Positions 1-8,644 of a stretch of 64,000 bases of DNA are shown piece by piece (the stretch's first letter is position 1; every line of letters begins with the position of its first letter). The stretch is from positions 496,001-560,000 of the forward strand of contig NC_012990.1 in assembly GCF_000026365.1 (NCBI RefSeq). The letters run 5' to 3'. The notes under the pieces are model-generated. The model worked only from the letters and a program-made list of their open reading frames with translations, had not been told where the DNA came from and did not search any database. The translations under genes were made by a program, and so were the position numbers. This stretch comes from Zygosaccharomyces rouxii. Taxonomy: Eukaryota > Ascomycota > Saccharomycetes > Saccharomycetales > Saccharomycetaceae.

Positions 1-62
1 ACTGTAGTGGCGCCGACATTCCTGGCTGGTACCAAGAAGTTACGGGTCATCCAAAGCATTAG
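1..62 (+). CDS. SKY1: SR-protein kinase Sky1, C-terminal end only (partial)
   Basis: Only the last 19 codons and the TAG stop (60-62) are in the window, read in frame 3 from base 3. The peptide ends DIPGWYQEVTGHPKH, which resembles the C-terminus I remember for yeast Sky1 (DIPGW-EEV--HK-H type). Sky1 is a cytoplasmic kinase that phosphorylates RS-domain proteins such as Npl3. Context supports the call: in S. cerevisiae SKY1 (YMR216C) and GAS3 (YMR215W) are convergent neighbours, and this ORF is convergent with the GAS3 gene at 891-2471. The identification rests on a short tail plus synteny. The bases to the left of the window would settle it. Confidence 0.7.
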   Translation, partial: CSGADIPGWYQEVTGHPKH

Positions 63-660
63 AATTTTTGAAACAGGAAAAATTTTCAGCCCTTTCACCT
101 TAGGGCAACCTCCAGTCCTCATCCCGTTTTGAATTTATTCTTTTTAGAGTTTTAAAGCATTTTTCTTTTTTTTTTATGTTTTTTATCATCATTATTATGA
201 TTATCGTTTATCATCATACTATAGTATGATAGTTGTGCATAGAGATCACTCGACTACACGGTCAGTTACTTAAACTAGACTACCACCACCATAATGTCTC
301 GTTATTTTTTATTCAGCAAATAGTTTTAACAATACGACCAGCACTAAGGGATAAGATTTTTCACAAGCTTTCATAAACGAACCTTGCTACTACGCGCTAC
401 CGAGCTATTCTTTTACATACTCGTTTAGTGTATACGAATGCTAAGTTCTCCAGCATGCATGATGCATAATGTTGCATGATGATTATCATGCAATTATCGA
501 TCGAACCATTCTAGCATGGAGTTCGTTTGCTCGGAGCTTCAGTCCGTTCCAAACGTATATAAATCCAACGTTTGTCCATATTTGGACATCTGGCTTCGTA
601 TCTTAGATCCGTATCCATAGAGCGCCAGTGAATAAAAGATAAGATTAGAGAAGTAAAAAG
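63..660. promoter_or_regulatory. Intergenic region; promoter of the 661 ORF
   Basis: It holds the SKY1 3' region and a promoter-like segment. A TATA box TATATAAA lies at 556-563, about 100 bp before the ATG at 661. A CArG-type box CCATATTTGG lies at 576-585. A perfect 18-bp palindrome sits at 213-230, and a 9-bp inverted repeat with a 4-nt spacer at 472-493 within a cluster of TGCAT motifs (453-493). A T-rich tract near 160-182 contains one match to the S. cerevisiae ARS core (TTTTATGTTTT, 172-182). No gene is seen. Confidence 0.5.
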
Positions 661-822
661 ATGATCAACACTGTAAAGTCTTCTATCAACGCTAAAAACA
701 TGGGAGCATTGTTTGCCGGTTATGTTGCCACTGTTGCCGGTCTTTCTTACCGTGCCAGTATGTACAGCATTAAGTCTGAAAGCTTTCTAAGAGCTAAGGC
801 TTCAAAGAGCGGCTACCGCTAA
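661..822 (+). CDS. Small hydrophobic protein, 53 aa, unrecognised
   Basis: ATG at 661 to TAA at 820-822, too short for usual ORF cut-offs. The product has a basic, Ser/Asn-rich start (MINTVKSSINAKN), one likely membrane segment at about residues 14-31 (MGALFAGYVATVAGLSY) and a basic tail ending AKASKSGYR. Codons are strongly biased toward those used in abundant yeast proteins (GCC, GGT, GTT, TCT, AAG, TAC). A TATA box 100 bp upstream supports transcription. It lies between the convergent SKY1 and GAS3 genes, where S. cerevisiae has no gene I know of. The basic N-terminus plus single membrane span would suit a small mitochondrial or ER membrane protein, but this is inference and I recognise no family. 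Confidence 0.6.
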   Translation: MINTVKSSINAKNMGALFAGYVATVAGLSYRASMYSIKSESFLRAKASKSGYR

Positions 823-890
823 GAATAATATATTATAAAGAATTATACGGATTTTCATAGGTGTTTTATAGGGTTAGGAAATTATAATCA

Positions 891-2471
891 TTATACAATT
901 GATAATAGAACTGCTACTAATCCAATTATAGTGCCACCTGTGACCTGCAACTCGGCGGCTTGGGCTTTACTTTTCTTGATTTCTGAAGTTGTAGCTTTCA
1001 AAGTAGTAGTACGTAATTCTTTCGAGGACAAGGATGTTGTGGAGGGTCTAGTGGAGGAGTTCCTCCGTTGAAAGACGGAAGAAGTAATAATGGGAGCTTT
1101 AAACGTTCGGTTCGAGGTTCCCGCCTTATGATAAAATTCGTTGATTTTGTTGCTCTTCTCCCACGTTAAAGTTGCATCGACACGTTTACCCTTGACGTCT
1201 TTAACTTCGTAATCTAATTTTTTAGGATTTGAGTAATTGCCAATGATGGAACCTGGGGTCACATCACCGACGCCATGTTCAATCATAAATGTAATATCAG
1301 CCGGTTGATCAGGGATCTCAAAATCTTTGGTTCCGAATTTCTTGTAGACGGCTTTTATTGCAGCGGCATCGCATTTACTGACACTAGAATTAGACAGTTG
1401 GAATTGTTTCGTTCGCGGTAAATCGAGTTGGCTGAATTGATAAGCTAAATTTTCAAAATCCTTCTTGTACGTTAGGGATTTGTCTTCATCATCAATGCAT
1501 ACCACACCATAACTATTGGCTTCCTCTGAAAATTCGTAGATTAGTCCGCCAGAAAATGTGTCTTTCAATCCATCGTATAAACCCTGAGACACCTCGTCAA
1601 AAGTTCTCGGCGAATTCTGATTACATCCATATTCTGAGAATATTACGGGAATCTTAGGATCGTTGAAAGTTTGGGCCAATTCCCTGTAACCAGAATTTTG
1701 CCAGTTGGAACTTCCTGAGCACCACTGGTAACTGTTAAGTCCGTAGAAATCAGATCGAGATTCGTCTAGTTCTTCAGAAACACTTGTACCATCCCAGGAA
1801 TTGCACTGTAGATATTTGAAAGTCGCTAATCTCAGAGCTGTATTATCAGCAGCTGAATATCCAACCGGGATGGTTCTGTCGCAATGCCTTGAAATGTATT
1901 GCTTCATATCGCGCTGTAGAGCACGTAGGAATGGTGGATCAATTTCTGCATAGTCCTTATCGTCGTTGATCACCTCATTACCAGAGAAGAATCCGAGAAC
2001 GTTGGGATAATTTTTGAATGATTCGATAAATTTAAAGACTCTGCTCAAATAATCGGCGTTGTAAGTCCCTTCTGGATCTGCTCTATTTAGATGTTCACCA
2101 ACATTACCGCTATTGACGTCTAGAATAACATAAATCCCGGCATTGTTCAGCATCGTCATACATTCATCATGATTTAAGTAAGGGTTCAACTGATAAATTC
2201 GAATCGTATTAATCCCCAATTGTTGGAATGCATATATGTCTCTAGCGCATTGTGAAGGTTCTGATAAAGTGTCATGCACACCGTAGGAATTGAAACCTGA
2301 GGAACCTCCGGGTTGGTAATCTATCCCTTTGACAAAATAGATTTCATTATCCCGAGCATTATTCTCTGCAGATGTGGCCTTGATAAATCGATGATTTTGA
2401 ATCTGCAGAGGCAATACAGCCCTTACAGGAACCGCCAAGACTAACACTAAAATTTGTATAAGTGAAAGCAT
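891..2471 (-). CDS. GAS3: GPI-anchored glucanosyltransferase-family protein Gas3
   Basis: 526 aa, glycoside hydrolase family 72. I take the start at the second Met (2471), since MLSLIQILVLVLAVPVRA forms a standard signal peptide and gives the family length (S. cerevisiae Gas3 is about 524 aa). An upstream in-frame ATG at 2522 would only add 17 residues. Family features are present: FVKGIDYQPGG near the mature N-terminus, SGNEVIND with the acid/base Glu, and FSEYGCN with the nucleophile Glu. A Ser/Thr-rich stretch and a short hydrophobic C-terminus fit GPI attachment. GH72 proteins elongate cell-wall beta-1,3-glucan, although Gas3 itself is considered weakly active or inactive. It is transcribed convergently to the 661 ORF and SKY1 and lies downstream of SCJ1, as in S. 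cerevisiae (YMR214W-YMR215W-YMR216C). Confidence 0.95.
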   Translation of the reverse strand: MLSLIQILVLVLAVPVRAVLPLQIQNHRFIKATSAENNARDNEIYFVKGIDYQPGGSSGFNSYGVHDTLSEPSQCARDIYAFQQLGINTIRIYQLNPYLNHDECMTMLNNAGIYVILDVNSGNVGEHLNRADPEGTYNADYLSRVFKFIESFKNYPNVLGFFSGNEVINDDKDYAEIDPPFLRALQRDMKQYISRHCDRTIPVGYSAADNTALRLATFKYLQCNSWDGTSVSEELDESRSDFYGLNSYQWCSGSSNWQNSGYRELAQTFNDPKIPVIFSEYGCNQNSPRTFDEVSQGLYDGLKDTFSGGLIYEFSEEANSYGVVCIDDEDKSLTYKKDFENLAYQFSQLDLPRTKQFQLSNSSVSKCDAAAIKAVYKKFGTKDFEIPDQPADITFMIEHGVGDVTPGSIIGNYSNPKKLDYEVKDVKGKRVDATLTWEKSNKINEFYHKAGTSNRTFKAPIITSSVFQRRNSSTRPSTTSLSSKELRTTTLKATTSEIKKSKAQAAELQVTGGTIIGLVAVLLSIV

Positions 2472-3312
2472 TGGTCGAGACGAGACTGAGAATACATGCA
2501 AGACGATATATCCTCTGACCACTGCTCTTTTATGTTCAAGATTATTTTATTCTATTTTATTTTATTTCAATATTATTTCTCCCAAATGCCAGCGTCACAC
2601 TGACACGCGAAGAAACATCCGTAGAGTATTAAGTCGCAGCTACAAGGGACGGAAACATTTCAAATAAATATACACCTGAAGCGAACCAAAATGCAGACCA
2701 CCAGGCTGAGAAACCTAGGCTACATTCTGGATTAATTGCCCCATTGCTGGGACATCAGGTGATTTTTTCTTCTTCCACCCATTTATACAATAGACATATG
2801 GAATACAAAATTGCCTATGCTTGGTAATCCGGAAGTTTCAGTTTTTTTTGGCGATGATGAGTTAAGAAGAAAGAAGAGAGGTGGTGGAAAGTTGTTGCGA
2901 CTATGTGCTCCTTTTTATACCTACTATGAGGTGAAATTTTTTTCATATTTTTTCATATCTTCTTGTACGAGCAGAAACGGTACTTTAAAATTGGACTCAA
3001 GTTCCATCAACATTGACCTCCTTTAAAGTTCACTTTTGTCTGGAAAACTACAAGGGAATCAATTTATTATACCATACGTTCTTGCTGGCGTCATCTTATT
3101 CTTCAATGGATGAGGTTCGATGCCCTGGCGAGTTTGATTCTCTCAAATATTTGACGTATGGCAGAACAATTTTATGCAAGAAGTATCTCCAGCTGCTGAT
3201 AATGGACCGGAGGCCTTTCTCCTCTGGACCGCCTATTAAAAAAAATCTGATGCAGCTGGTCATTCATTCTTGCTACAGAAAGCTCTTAAATGTAATCTAT
3301 ACTATTCATTAT
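2472..3312. other. Intergenic region between SCJ1 3' end and GAS3 5' end
   Basis: About 840 bp serving as GAS3 promoter and SCJ1 terminator. The open frames at 2811-3026 and 3013-3486 on the plus strand have no recognisable protein character, and the second runs into the SCJ1 3' end antisense. No RNA gene is seen. Confidence 0.5.
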
Positions 3313-4446
3313 TTACAACTCATCTCTTATCCACTGGTTAGTTTGCTTGAATTGCGCAGGCATTACAACAGCGTATTCAACGAAAAGATCACCAAAGGAT
3401 TTACCACTACTACCTTTGGGCATACCAAACCCTGGGATTTGTTCAATTTCACCGTGGTGGACAATGTTACCCTTTGGCCTTTGTAGTTTAACTTTCTTTG
3501 CATCGTCAAGGAATTCAATTTCCCTTGACCAGCCACCTGCCAATGCCTCTCTAGCACTTAGAACTTCGGTACGGAACAAATGGTCACCTCTTCTTCTGTA
3601 ACCCATATTATTCTTGTCGCTTTCTGTAAACTCTACAAAGATATCACCTGCCTCCATATCAGTACTTTGATCAGCTTCTTGGTGCCTAACTTCGACATGA
3701 TCTCTAGGAGCCCCTGCAGGTACTTCAACTTGGAATGATTTTGGCTTTTTAACGACTTTGTGTCCTCCGCAAGCTTTGCATTGGTTCTTTATGATGTGAC
3801 CTCTACCACTACAACGTCCACATGGTTGCTGGATCCTTTGAGTCATTATACCCATTCTAATTATTTGAATCAGAATACCTTGGCCGCCACAATCTGGACA
3901 AGTTTCCACTTTTCCGTCTTCAGATCCACTACCTTCACAGTGGTCACAGATATCATTTAACATTAGCTCAAATTCAACGCCTGTACCACTGTAGTAGTCC
4001 TTTAGTGATAATTCTTCATGTACACGTAGACTTGGTCCCTTGCCTCTATGCATACCACCAAATCCACCACCAAATCCACCACCGCCGCCACCACGGTTAA
4101 ACATTTGTTCAAAGATATCAAAGGGATCATGGAATCCACCAAATCCGCCACCAGGACCACCACCACCACCAGCGCCGTTCTTGAGCCCATCTGCACCATA
4201 CTGGTCAAAAATTCCACGCTTTTCAGGGTCACTCAACACTTCATAGGCTTCACCGACTTCTATAAATCTTTGATGAGCACTTTCGTCGCCAGGATTCTTG
4301 TCAGGATGGTACTTCTTGGATAGTTGTCTATAGGCAGATTTAACATCTTTATCAGAAGCATCCTTGTTTAATCCGAGAATTGAATAGTAATCTTGAGCTA
4401 GAGCCAGTACTGTCAATAGCTGTGATATCAGCAGTAAAAACAGCAT
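3313..4446 (-). CDS. SCJ1: ER-lumenal DnaJ (Hsp40) co-chaperone Scj1
   Basis: 377 aa, the same length as S. cerevisiae Scj1. Order of parts: signal peptide (MLFLLLISQLLTVLALA), J domain with the HPD motif (KKYHPDKNPG), a Gly/Phe-rich linker (about residues 90-135) and a zinc-binding region with four CxxC repeats (CDHCEGSG, CPDCGGQG, CGRCSGRG, CKACGGHK). The last repeat deviates from CxxCxGxG. A C-terminal substrate-binding domain follows. The protein ends IRDEL, an HDEL/KDEL-like ER retrieval signal, so it should act in the ER lumen with Kar2/BiP in folding and degradation of misfolded glycoproteins. The neighbour GAS3 is conserved. Confidence 0.96.
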   Translation of the reverse strand: MLFLLLISQLLTVLALAQDYYSILGLNKDASDKDVKSAYRQLSKKYHPDKNPGDESAHQRFIEVGEAYEVLSDPEKRGIFDQYGADGLKNGAGGGGGPGGGFGGFHDPFDIFEQMFNRGGGGGGFGGGFGGMHRGKGPSLRVHEELSLKDYYSGTGVEFELMLNDICDHCEGSGSEDGKVETCPDCGGQGILIQIIRMGIMTQRIQQPCGRCSGRGHIIKNQCKACGGHKVVKKPKSFQVEVPAGAPRDHVEVRHQEADQSTDMEAGDIFVEFTESDKNNMGYRRRGDHLFRTEVLSAREALAGGWSREIEFLDDAKKVKLQRPKGNIVHHGEIEQIPGFGMPKGSSGKSFGDLFVEYAVVMPAQFKQTNQWIRDEL

Positions 4447-4652
4447 CGTGGACAGGTAGATATTACGATACTTTTCAAACTCTTGATTCTTTTGTAAAAC
4501 TTAGTTTTAACGATCTTCTAAGGCGCCTTGTCATATTACATGCATGGATGAGTTGTCAATAAGGAAAAAAGTATTTTAATAAAATATCTACTTGGTTTAA
4601 CATTTACATACAGATTATTTTGTTATAATCAGGAGAACAAGAGGATCTCATT

Positions 4653-5123
4653 TCACTCATCATCTTCCTCTTCACTTTCAAGAGCTGCAAATGCGTTGAA
4701 AGATTGAATTGGCTTATCAGCTACAATATCTTTAGCATCTGCTGGTTTGGTAGAAGAAATGTTTTTGTTGTTTGGTTTGACTTTTATAGTTTCTTGGGCA
4801 ATTGTTGGTTGTGGAGCACTTTCACGGGCAGGCTTTTCTTGTTCTTCTTCATCACCGCTTCCCTTCTTATTAGCTTCAAAAGTAGACCAACCATCAGAAT
4901 CAATAGTTACCTTAGGTTTGGTGTGTTTAACCTTTGGCTTGCCATGGTGATGTGATGATCTTCTGCGGTTGAAGTGACCAAAATGACCGAATTCTTCTTC
5001 CTTCAAAGCTTGTAAGTGCTTAACTTTTTCAATCATAGCTCTGAACTCAACCGCATCGAAGTTTGGAGTCAAGGCTTCACTTGGTTTTAGTTGTAATAAT
5101 TCCTCAATAGTGTATCTAACCAT
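4653..5123 (-). CDS. CAF20: eIF4E-binding translational regulator Caf20
   Basis: 156 aa from the Met at 5123. An in-frame ATG three codons upstream (5132) would give MIIMVRYT, but the family begins directly with M-x-(K/R)-YTI-EL, so the inner Met is preferred. The eIF4E-binding motif YxxxxL-Phi is clear at the N-terminus ([10 protein letters not shown]). Further conserved parts are [32 protein letters not shown] and the acidic end [15 protein letters not shown]. Caf20 competes with eIF4G for the cap-binding protein and represses translation of a subset of mRNAs. In S. cerevisiae it is YOR276W. Its place next to SCJ1 and GAS3 fits the chromosome XIII/XV sister blocks. Confidence 0.95.
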   Translation of the reverse strand: MVRYTIEELLQLKPSEALTPNFDAVEFRAMIEKVKHLQALKEEEFGHFGHFNRRRSSHHHGKPKVKHTKPKVTIDSDGWSTFEANKKGSGDEEEQEKPARESAPQPTIAQETIKVKPNNKNISSTKPADAKDIVADKPIQSFNAFAALESEEEDDE

Positions 5124-6229
5124 TATGATCAATCTCTCTTTAACGCTTAACGCTTATTTGTGAATTGGGATTTCTATGCAATTTTACAATGCTCGAGTCT
5201 TAAGTGTATTTACTATGGCTGAATTTTCCAAAATCTTTAAAACTTTTCGGTGCCGTATTACCCGGCAAAGTAGAAACTTTTCACTGATGGCTAATGTTAA
5301 ATCAAATGGAACCAGAGTAGAAAGCATAAGGGAGTTTTATCTATGCCAGATTCATTTAGAATTGTGTTGTACCTGCGCATTTATATTTATTGTACCAATT
5401 CCTCTTAAAATGCATCGTGACTGACCTATGAACATTGGAGACAGCGTTGCCATTGGGGGAGTTAGGCGCCTTTGAGTTTCTCTTGGTATGTGCATCCTTT
5501 AACATCTTTTTAAGGCCTTTGATCTCGTCATTGGGGACTCGTACTGATTGTATGCTGAGTTTGTAGTTCTGGCGGGTAAGATTGAGACGGGTTTGAGAAT
5601 CATTCGCTTTCTCCCATACACTAGAATATTCGTTTCGCAGTCCCTTTTACAATCTTTGTGTCTTGTTTATAGGAGTGACAAGAAGAGGTTCAAGTTCTGT
5701 AACCGCCGAGGCTCCCTAATTTTATATATATATAATACTCGGCGTTCGTCTACCCTGTAAGCGGAAAAAGAATCAGCGCAGGGAGAACAGGAAAAGAGAG
5801 CCTCATGATACAGAGCTAGTGCTGAAAAATTGTTCTGTGGTGTAGTTGTTATTGTTGTTATTGTTGCTGTTGCTGTTGTTGTCGCTGTACTACTTCTTCA
5901 TCTTCTTCTAGCCGCCGATGTATCCGGACATACCCGGGTTGTCCGGACTTGCTGTCCGGTCTACCCCGGTACTGTCCAGCTAGCTATAGACACCGGGTAA
6001 CATAAAACGTACGATGTGACTCCCATTCGCGTTACGCCAAAGAGAGGAAAAAAATAAAACAACAAGTGAATCTGATCTAACGAACTTGAAAAATTGACGT
6101 GTTGGTACTCACATAATCAAGCCAATTCTATTCAAATTAGCACTAAGCTCGTCTCTACGATTAACCTCATTTTACCCTTTACCCAGTTCAATTATATTCG
6201 CCACATTAGATTTCTTTTAACGTATCTTC
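5124..6229. promoter_or_regulatory. Divergent promoter region, CAF20 to CDC12
   Basis: About 1.1 kb between divergent genes. It contains a 7-bp inverted repeat CGCCGAG/CTCGGCG (5704-5710 and 5738-5744) enclosing a TATATATATATAA-type AT stretch, a GTT-rich microsatellite (about 5843-5881), and a run of six CCGG-cored motifs between 5923 and 5997 (TCCGGA, CCCGGG, TCCGGA, TCCGGT, CCCCGG, ACCGGG). The 70-80 aa open frames here (5176-5424, 5548-5760) do not look like proteins. In terms of S. cerevisiae synteny, the junction between the XIII/XV block and the IV/VIII block falls here. Confidence 0.55.
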
Positions 6230-7411
6230 ATGACAATTGAGAGTGCTCCCTTACCATCAATTGGTATTTCCAATTTACCTAATCAAAGGTATAAAATTGT
6301 TAGTGATAATGGTGGTTCACTCACCATTATGGTTTGTGGTGAAAGTGGCCTTGGTAAGACTACCTTTATCAATACACTTTTCCAAACTACTCTAAAACAC
6401 GGAGAAGGACATGGTAATAGAAAACATCATCCCGTGAAAAGAACTGTTGAAATTGATATCCTTAGAGCTCTTTTGGAAGAGAAAAACTTCACACTACGTG
6501 TTAACGTGATAGACACACCGGGATTCGGCGATAATGTTAATAATAATCGAGCATGGCAACCAATTGTGGATTTTATCGATGATCAACACGATTCATACAT
6601 GCGTCAAGAACAACAACCTTACAGAGATGTTAAATATGACTTGAGAGTTCATGCAGTTCTTTACTTTATTCGTCCAACTGGCCATGGATTAAAACCATTG
6701 GATATTGAAACTATGAAGAGAATTTCCACCAGAGCCAATTTGATTCCAGTTATTGCCAAAAGTGATACTTTAAGTGCAGCTGAGCTGCAAAGTTTCAAAC
6801 TTCGTATTAGACAGGTGATTGAAGCTCAGGAGATTAGAATCTTTACACCGCCATTGAACAGAGATGAAGGCTCTGTTTTATCACAAGATGCTGCTGCTGT
6901 CGAACATGCTAGACAATTGATTGAATCGATGCCATTTGCAGTAATCGGATCTGAAGAAAAATATGACAATGGGTCAGGATCATTAGTGAGTGGTAGAAGA
7001 TATCCATGGGGGTTAGTTGAAGTGGAAAACGATTTACACTGTGATTTCCGTAAATTAAGATCCCTTTTGTTAAGAACAAATCTATTAGATCTGATTTTGA
7101 CCACTGAAGAATTACATTATGAAACTTACAGACGTTTAAGATTAGAAGGTCATGCAGAAGATAATGATCCAGCATTACCGGTCAGAGCACCGGCCAGAAA
7201 GTTGTCCCATAATCCTAAATATAAGGAGGAGGAAAATGCTCTAAAGAAATATTTCACAGATCAAGTTAAGGCCGAAGAACAACGTTTTAGACAATGGGAA
7301 CAAAATATCGTTAATGAAAGCATTAGACTAAATGGTGATTTGGAAGAAATGCAAAATAAACTAAAGAAGTTAGAGGAACAAGTTAGGAAGTTACAATTAC
7401 AGAAGCATTAG
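6230..7411 (+). CDS. CDC12: Septin Cdc12
   Basis: 393 aa (S. cerevisiae about 407). It is a septin GTPase that forms filaments and the bud-neck ring needed for cytokinesis. Visible parts: P-loop GESGLGKT at residues 37-44, the G3 motif DTPGFGD, a G4-like AKSD, the septin element (RKYPWGLVE-type, here RRYPWGLVEVENDLHCDF) and a C-terminal coiled coil (about residues 335-393, ending EEQVRKLQLQKH). The segment ISNLPNQRYKIV before the P-loop and NNNRAWQPIVDFIDDQHDSYMRQEQQPYR are diagnostic of Cdc12 rather than Cdc3, Cdc10 or Cdc11. Its neighbour on the right is the thioredoxin reductase gene, as at YHR107C-YHR106W. Confidence 0.97.
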   Translation: MTIESAPLPSIGISNLPNQRYKIVSDNGGSLTIMVCGESGLGKTTFINTLFQTTLKHGEGHGNRKHHPVKRTVEIDILRALLEEKNFTLRVNVIDTPGFGDNVNNNRAWQPIVDFIDDQHDSYMRQEQQPYRDVKYDLRVHAVLYFIRPTGHGLKPLDIETMKRISTRANLIPVIAKSDTLSAAELQSFKLRIRQVIEAQEIRIFTPPLNRDEGSVLSQDAAAVEHARQLIESMPFAVIGSEEKYDNGSGSLVSGRRYPWGLVEVENDLHCDFRKLRSLLLRTNLLDLILTTEELHYETYRRLRLEGHAEDNDPALPVRAPARKLSHNPKYKEEENALKKYFTDQVKAEEQRFRQWEQNIVNESIRLNGDLEEMQNKLKKLEEQVRKLQLQKH

Positions 7412-7488
7412 AAATTTACATATACATATATATATCTATATGTACTTATTCGTGTTTATTAGTGAATAATATCCAACAGAAGAAAAAA

Positions 7489-7519
<31 letters not shown>

Positions 7520-7606
7520 TCGTTAATATCAGTTAGTTTATCTATTTGAACACGTAATCTCTATATTTATCTAAAAATTTGATTTTGCACCACCATTATG
7601 ATTAAT
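7412..7606. terminator. Convergent 3' ends of CDC12 and TRR1
   Basis: A 195-bp gap between convergent genes. It has a TATATA-rich efficiency-type element (about 7421-7443) just after CDC12 and an A-rich run of about 40 bases (7481-7519), typical of yeast bidirectional 3' ends. Confidence 0.4.
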
Positions 7607-8644
7607 TTATTCCAAAGATGACAAGTATCTTTCGGCATCCAAACCAGCCATACAACCAGTACCTGCAGAAGTAATAGCTTGTCTGTACTTAGAGTCTTGG
7701 ACGTCACCAGCGGCAAAGAAACCTGGAACGTTGGTTTCAGCAGTACCAGGGATAGTCTTGATGTATCCGCTCTCATCGGTAGTCACTTGACCTTGGACGA
7801 TAGAAGTAGCTGGGGTATGACCGATGGCGTAGAACAGACCGTTGACTTGTAGATCACTTTCTTGGTTTTCCTTGACGTTCTTGATACGTAGGGTGTTCAA
7901 CAACTTACCATCACCCTTTGCTTCCACTGCTACAGTGTTGTATAGAATCTCAATCTTGTCGTTCTTTTGTACACGTCTTTGCATGATAGTAGATGCACGT
8001 AGATGGTCCTTACGAACTAGCAAGTACACCTTGGAACCGTATTTGGTTAAAAATCCAGCTTCTTCACAAGCGGAATCACCACCACCGATAACGGCCAATG
8101 GCTTGTTTCTGAAGATAGGAACTGCACCATCACAGACAGCACAGGCAGAAATACCCTGTTGCCAGTAAGTTTCTTCACCTGGTAGGTTCACTCTTCTAGC
8201 GGAGGCACCAGTTGCCAGGATCATGGCATCGGTAGTGTTGGCAGGGCCATCTTCGTTAAATTCAGTCCAGAATTTGAAAGGCTTAGAAGACAAATCCACC
8301 TTAGAGATAGTTTCGGTAATGACTTCAGTACCAAATTTGACACTTTGCTCCTTCATACGGTCCATAAGTTCAGATCCTAGAAGACCTTGTGGGAAACCTG
8401 GGAAATTCTCGATATCAGTAGTAGTAGTTAACTGACCACCAGCAGCAATACCGTTAGCCATCATACCTTCGTAAAGAGTTGGTTTGATTTCAGCTCTTGC
8501 CAAATAGATGGCTGCAGTGTGGGCAGCTGGACCGGAACCGATGATCGTGACTTTGTTGTGAACCATTCTTTTAATTATTGTGTTTGTTGTGCTTGTTGTG
8601 CTTGATGCTCTACTGAAGAGAGTGCGACCTGAATTAACCAACAT
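7607..8644 (-). CDS. TRR1: Thioredoxin reductase, predicted dual cytosolic/mitochondrial
   Basis: 345 aa from the first ATG (8644), 319 aa from an in-frame ATG at 8566. The short form begins [20 protein letters not shown], exactly where S. cerevisiae Trr1 (319 aa) begins. The 26-residue extension ([20 protein letters not shown]...) is basic, Ser/Thr-rich and free of acidic residues, like a mitochondrial presequence (compare Trr2, about 342 aa). FAD motif GSGPAAH, redox pair CAVC, and NADPH motif [10 protein letters not shown] are intact. The enzyme reduces thioredoxin with NADPH. A TATAAAA box at 8655-8662 lies only about 10 bp before the first ATG, and a Yap1-type site TTACTAA at 8739-8745. 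S. cerevisiae has two separate genes (YDR353W, YHR106W) for the two forms. Confidence 0.96.
   Translation of the reverse strand: MLVNSGRTLFSRASSTTSTTNTIIKRMVHNKVTIIGSGPAAHTAAIYLARAEIKPTLYEGMMANGIAAGGQLTTTTDIENFPGFPQGLLGSELMDRMKEQSVKFGTEVITETISKVDLSSKPFKFWTEFNEDGPANTTDAMILATGASARRVNLPGEETYWQQGISACAVCDGAVPIFRNKPLAVIGGGDSACEEAGFLTKYGSKVYLLVRKDHLRASTIMQRRVQKNDKIEILYNTVAVEAKGDGKLLNTLRIKNVKENQESDLQVNGLFYAIGHTPATSIVQGQVTTDESGYIKTIPGTAETNVPGFFAAGDVQDSKYRQAITSAGTGCMAGLDAERYLSSLE

Noticed and set aside
1..59. Minus-strand frame beginning MLWMTRNFLVPARN at 59, like a mitochondrial presequence
   Set aside because: The plus-strand frame 3 gives a Sky1-like C-terminus and fits the known convergent SKY1-GAS3 order.
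172..182. Match to the S. cerevisiae ARS core
   Set aside because: A single 11-bp AT-rich match is expected by chance, and origin consensus differs among these yeasts.
2811..3486. Plus-strand open frames of 71 and 157 codons
   Set aside because: No domain-like sequence, and the longer one runs antisense into the SCJ1 3' end. Likely chance.
4002..4323. Long frames on both strands within SCJ1
   Set aside because: Caused by the Gly/Phe-rich repeat of SCJ1 read in other frames.
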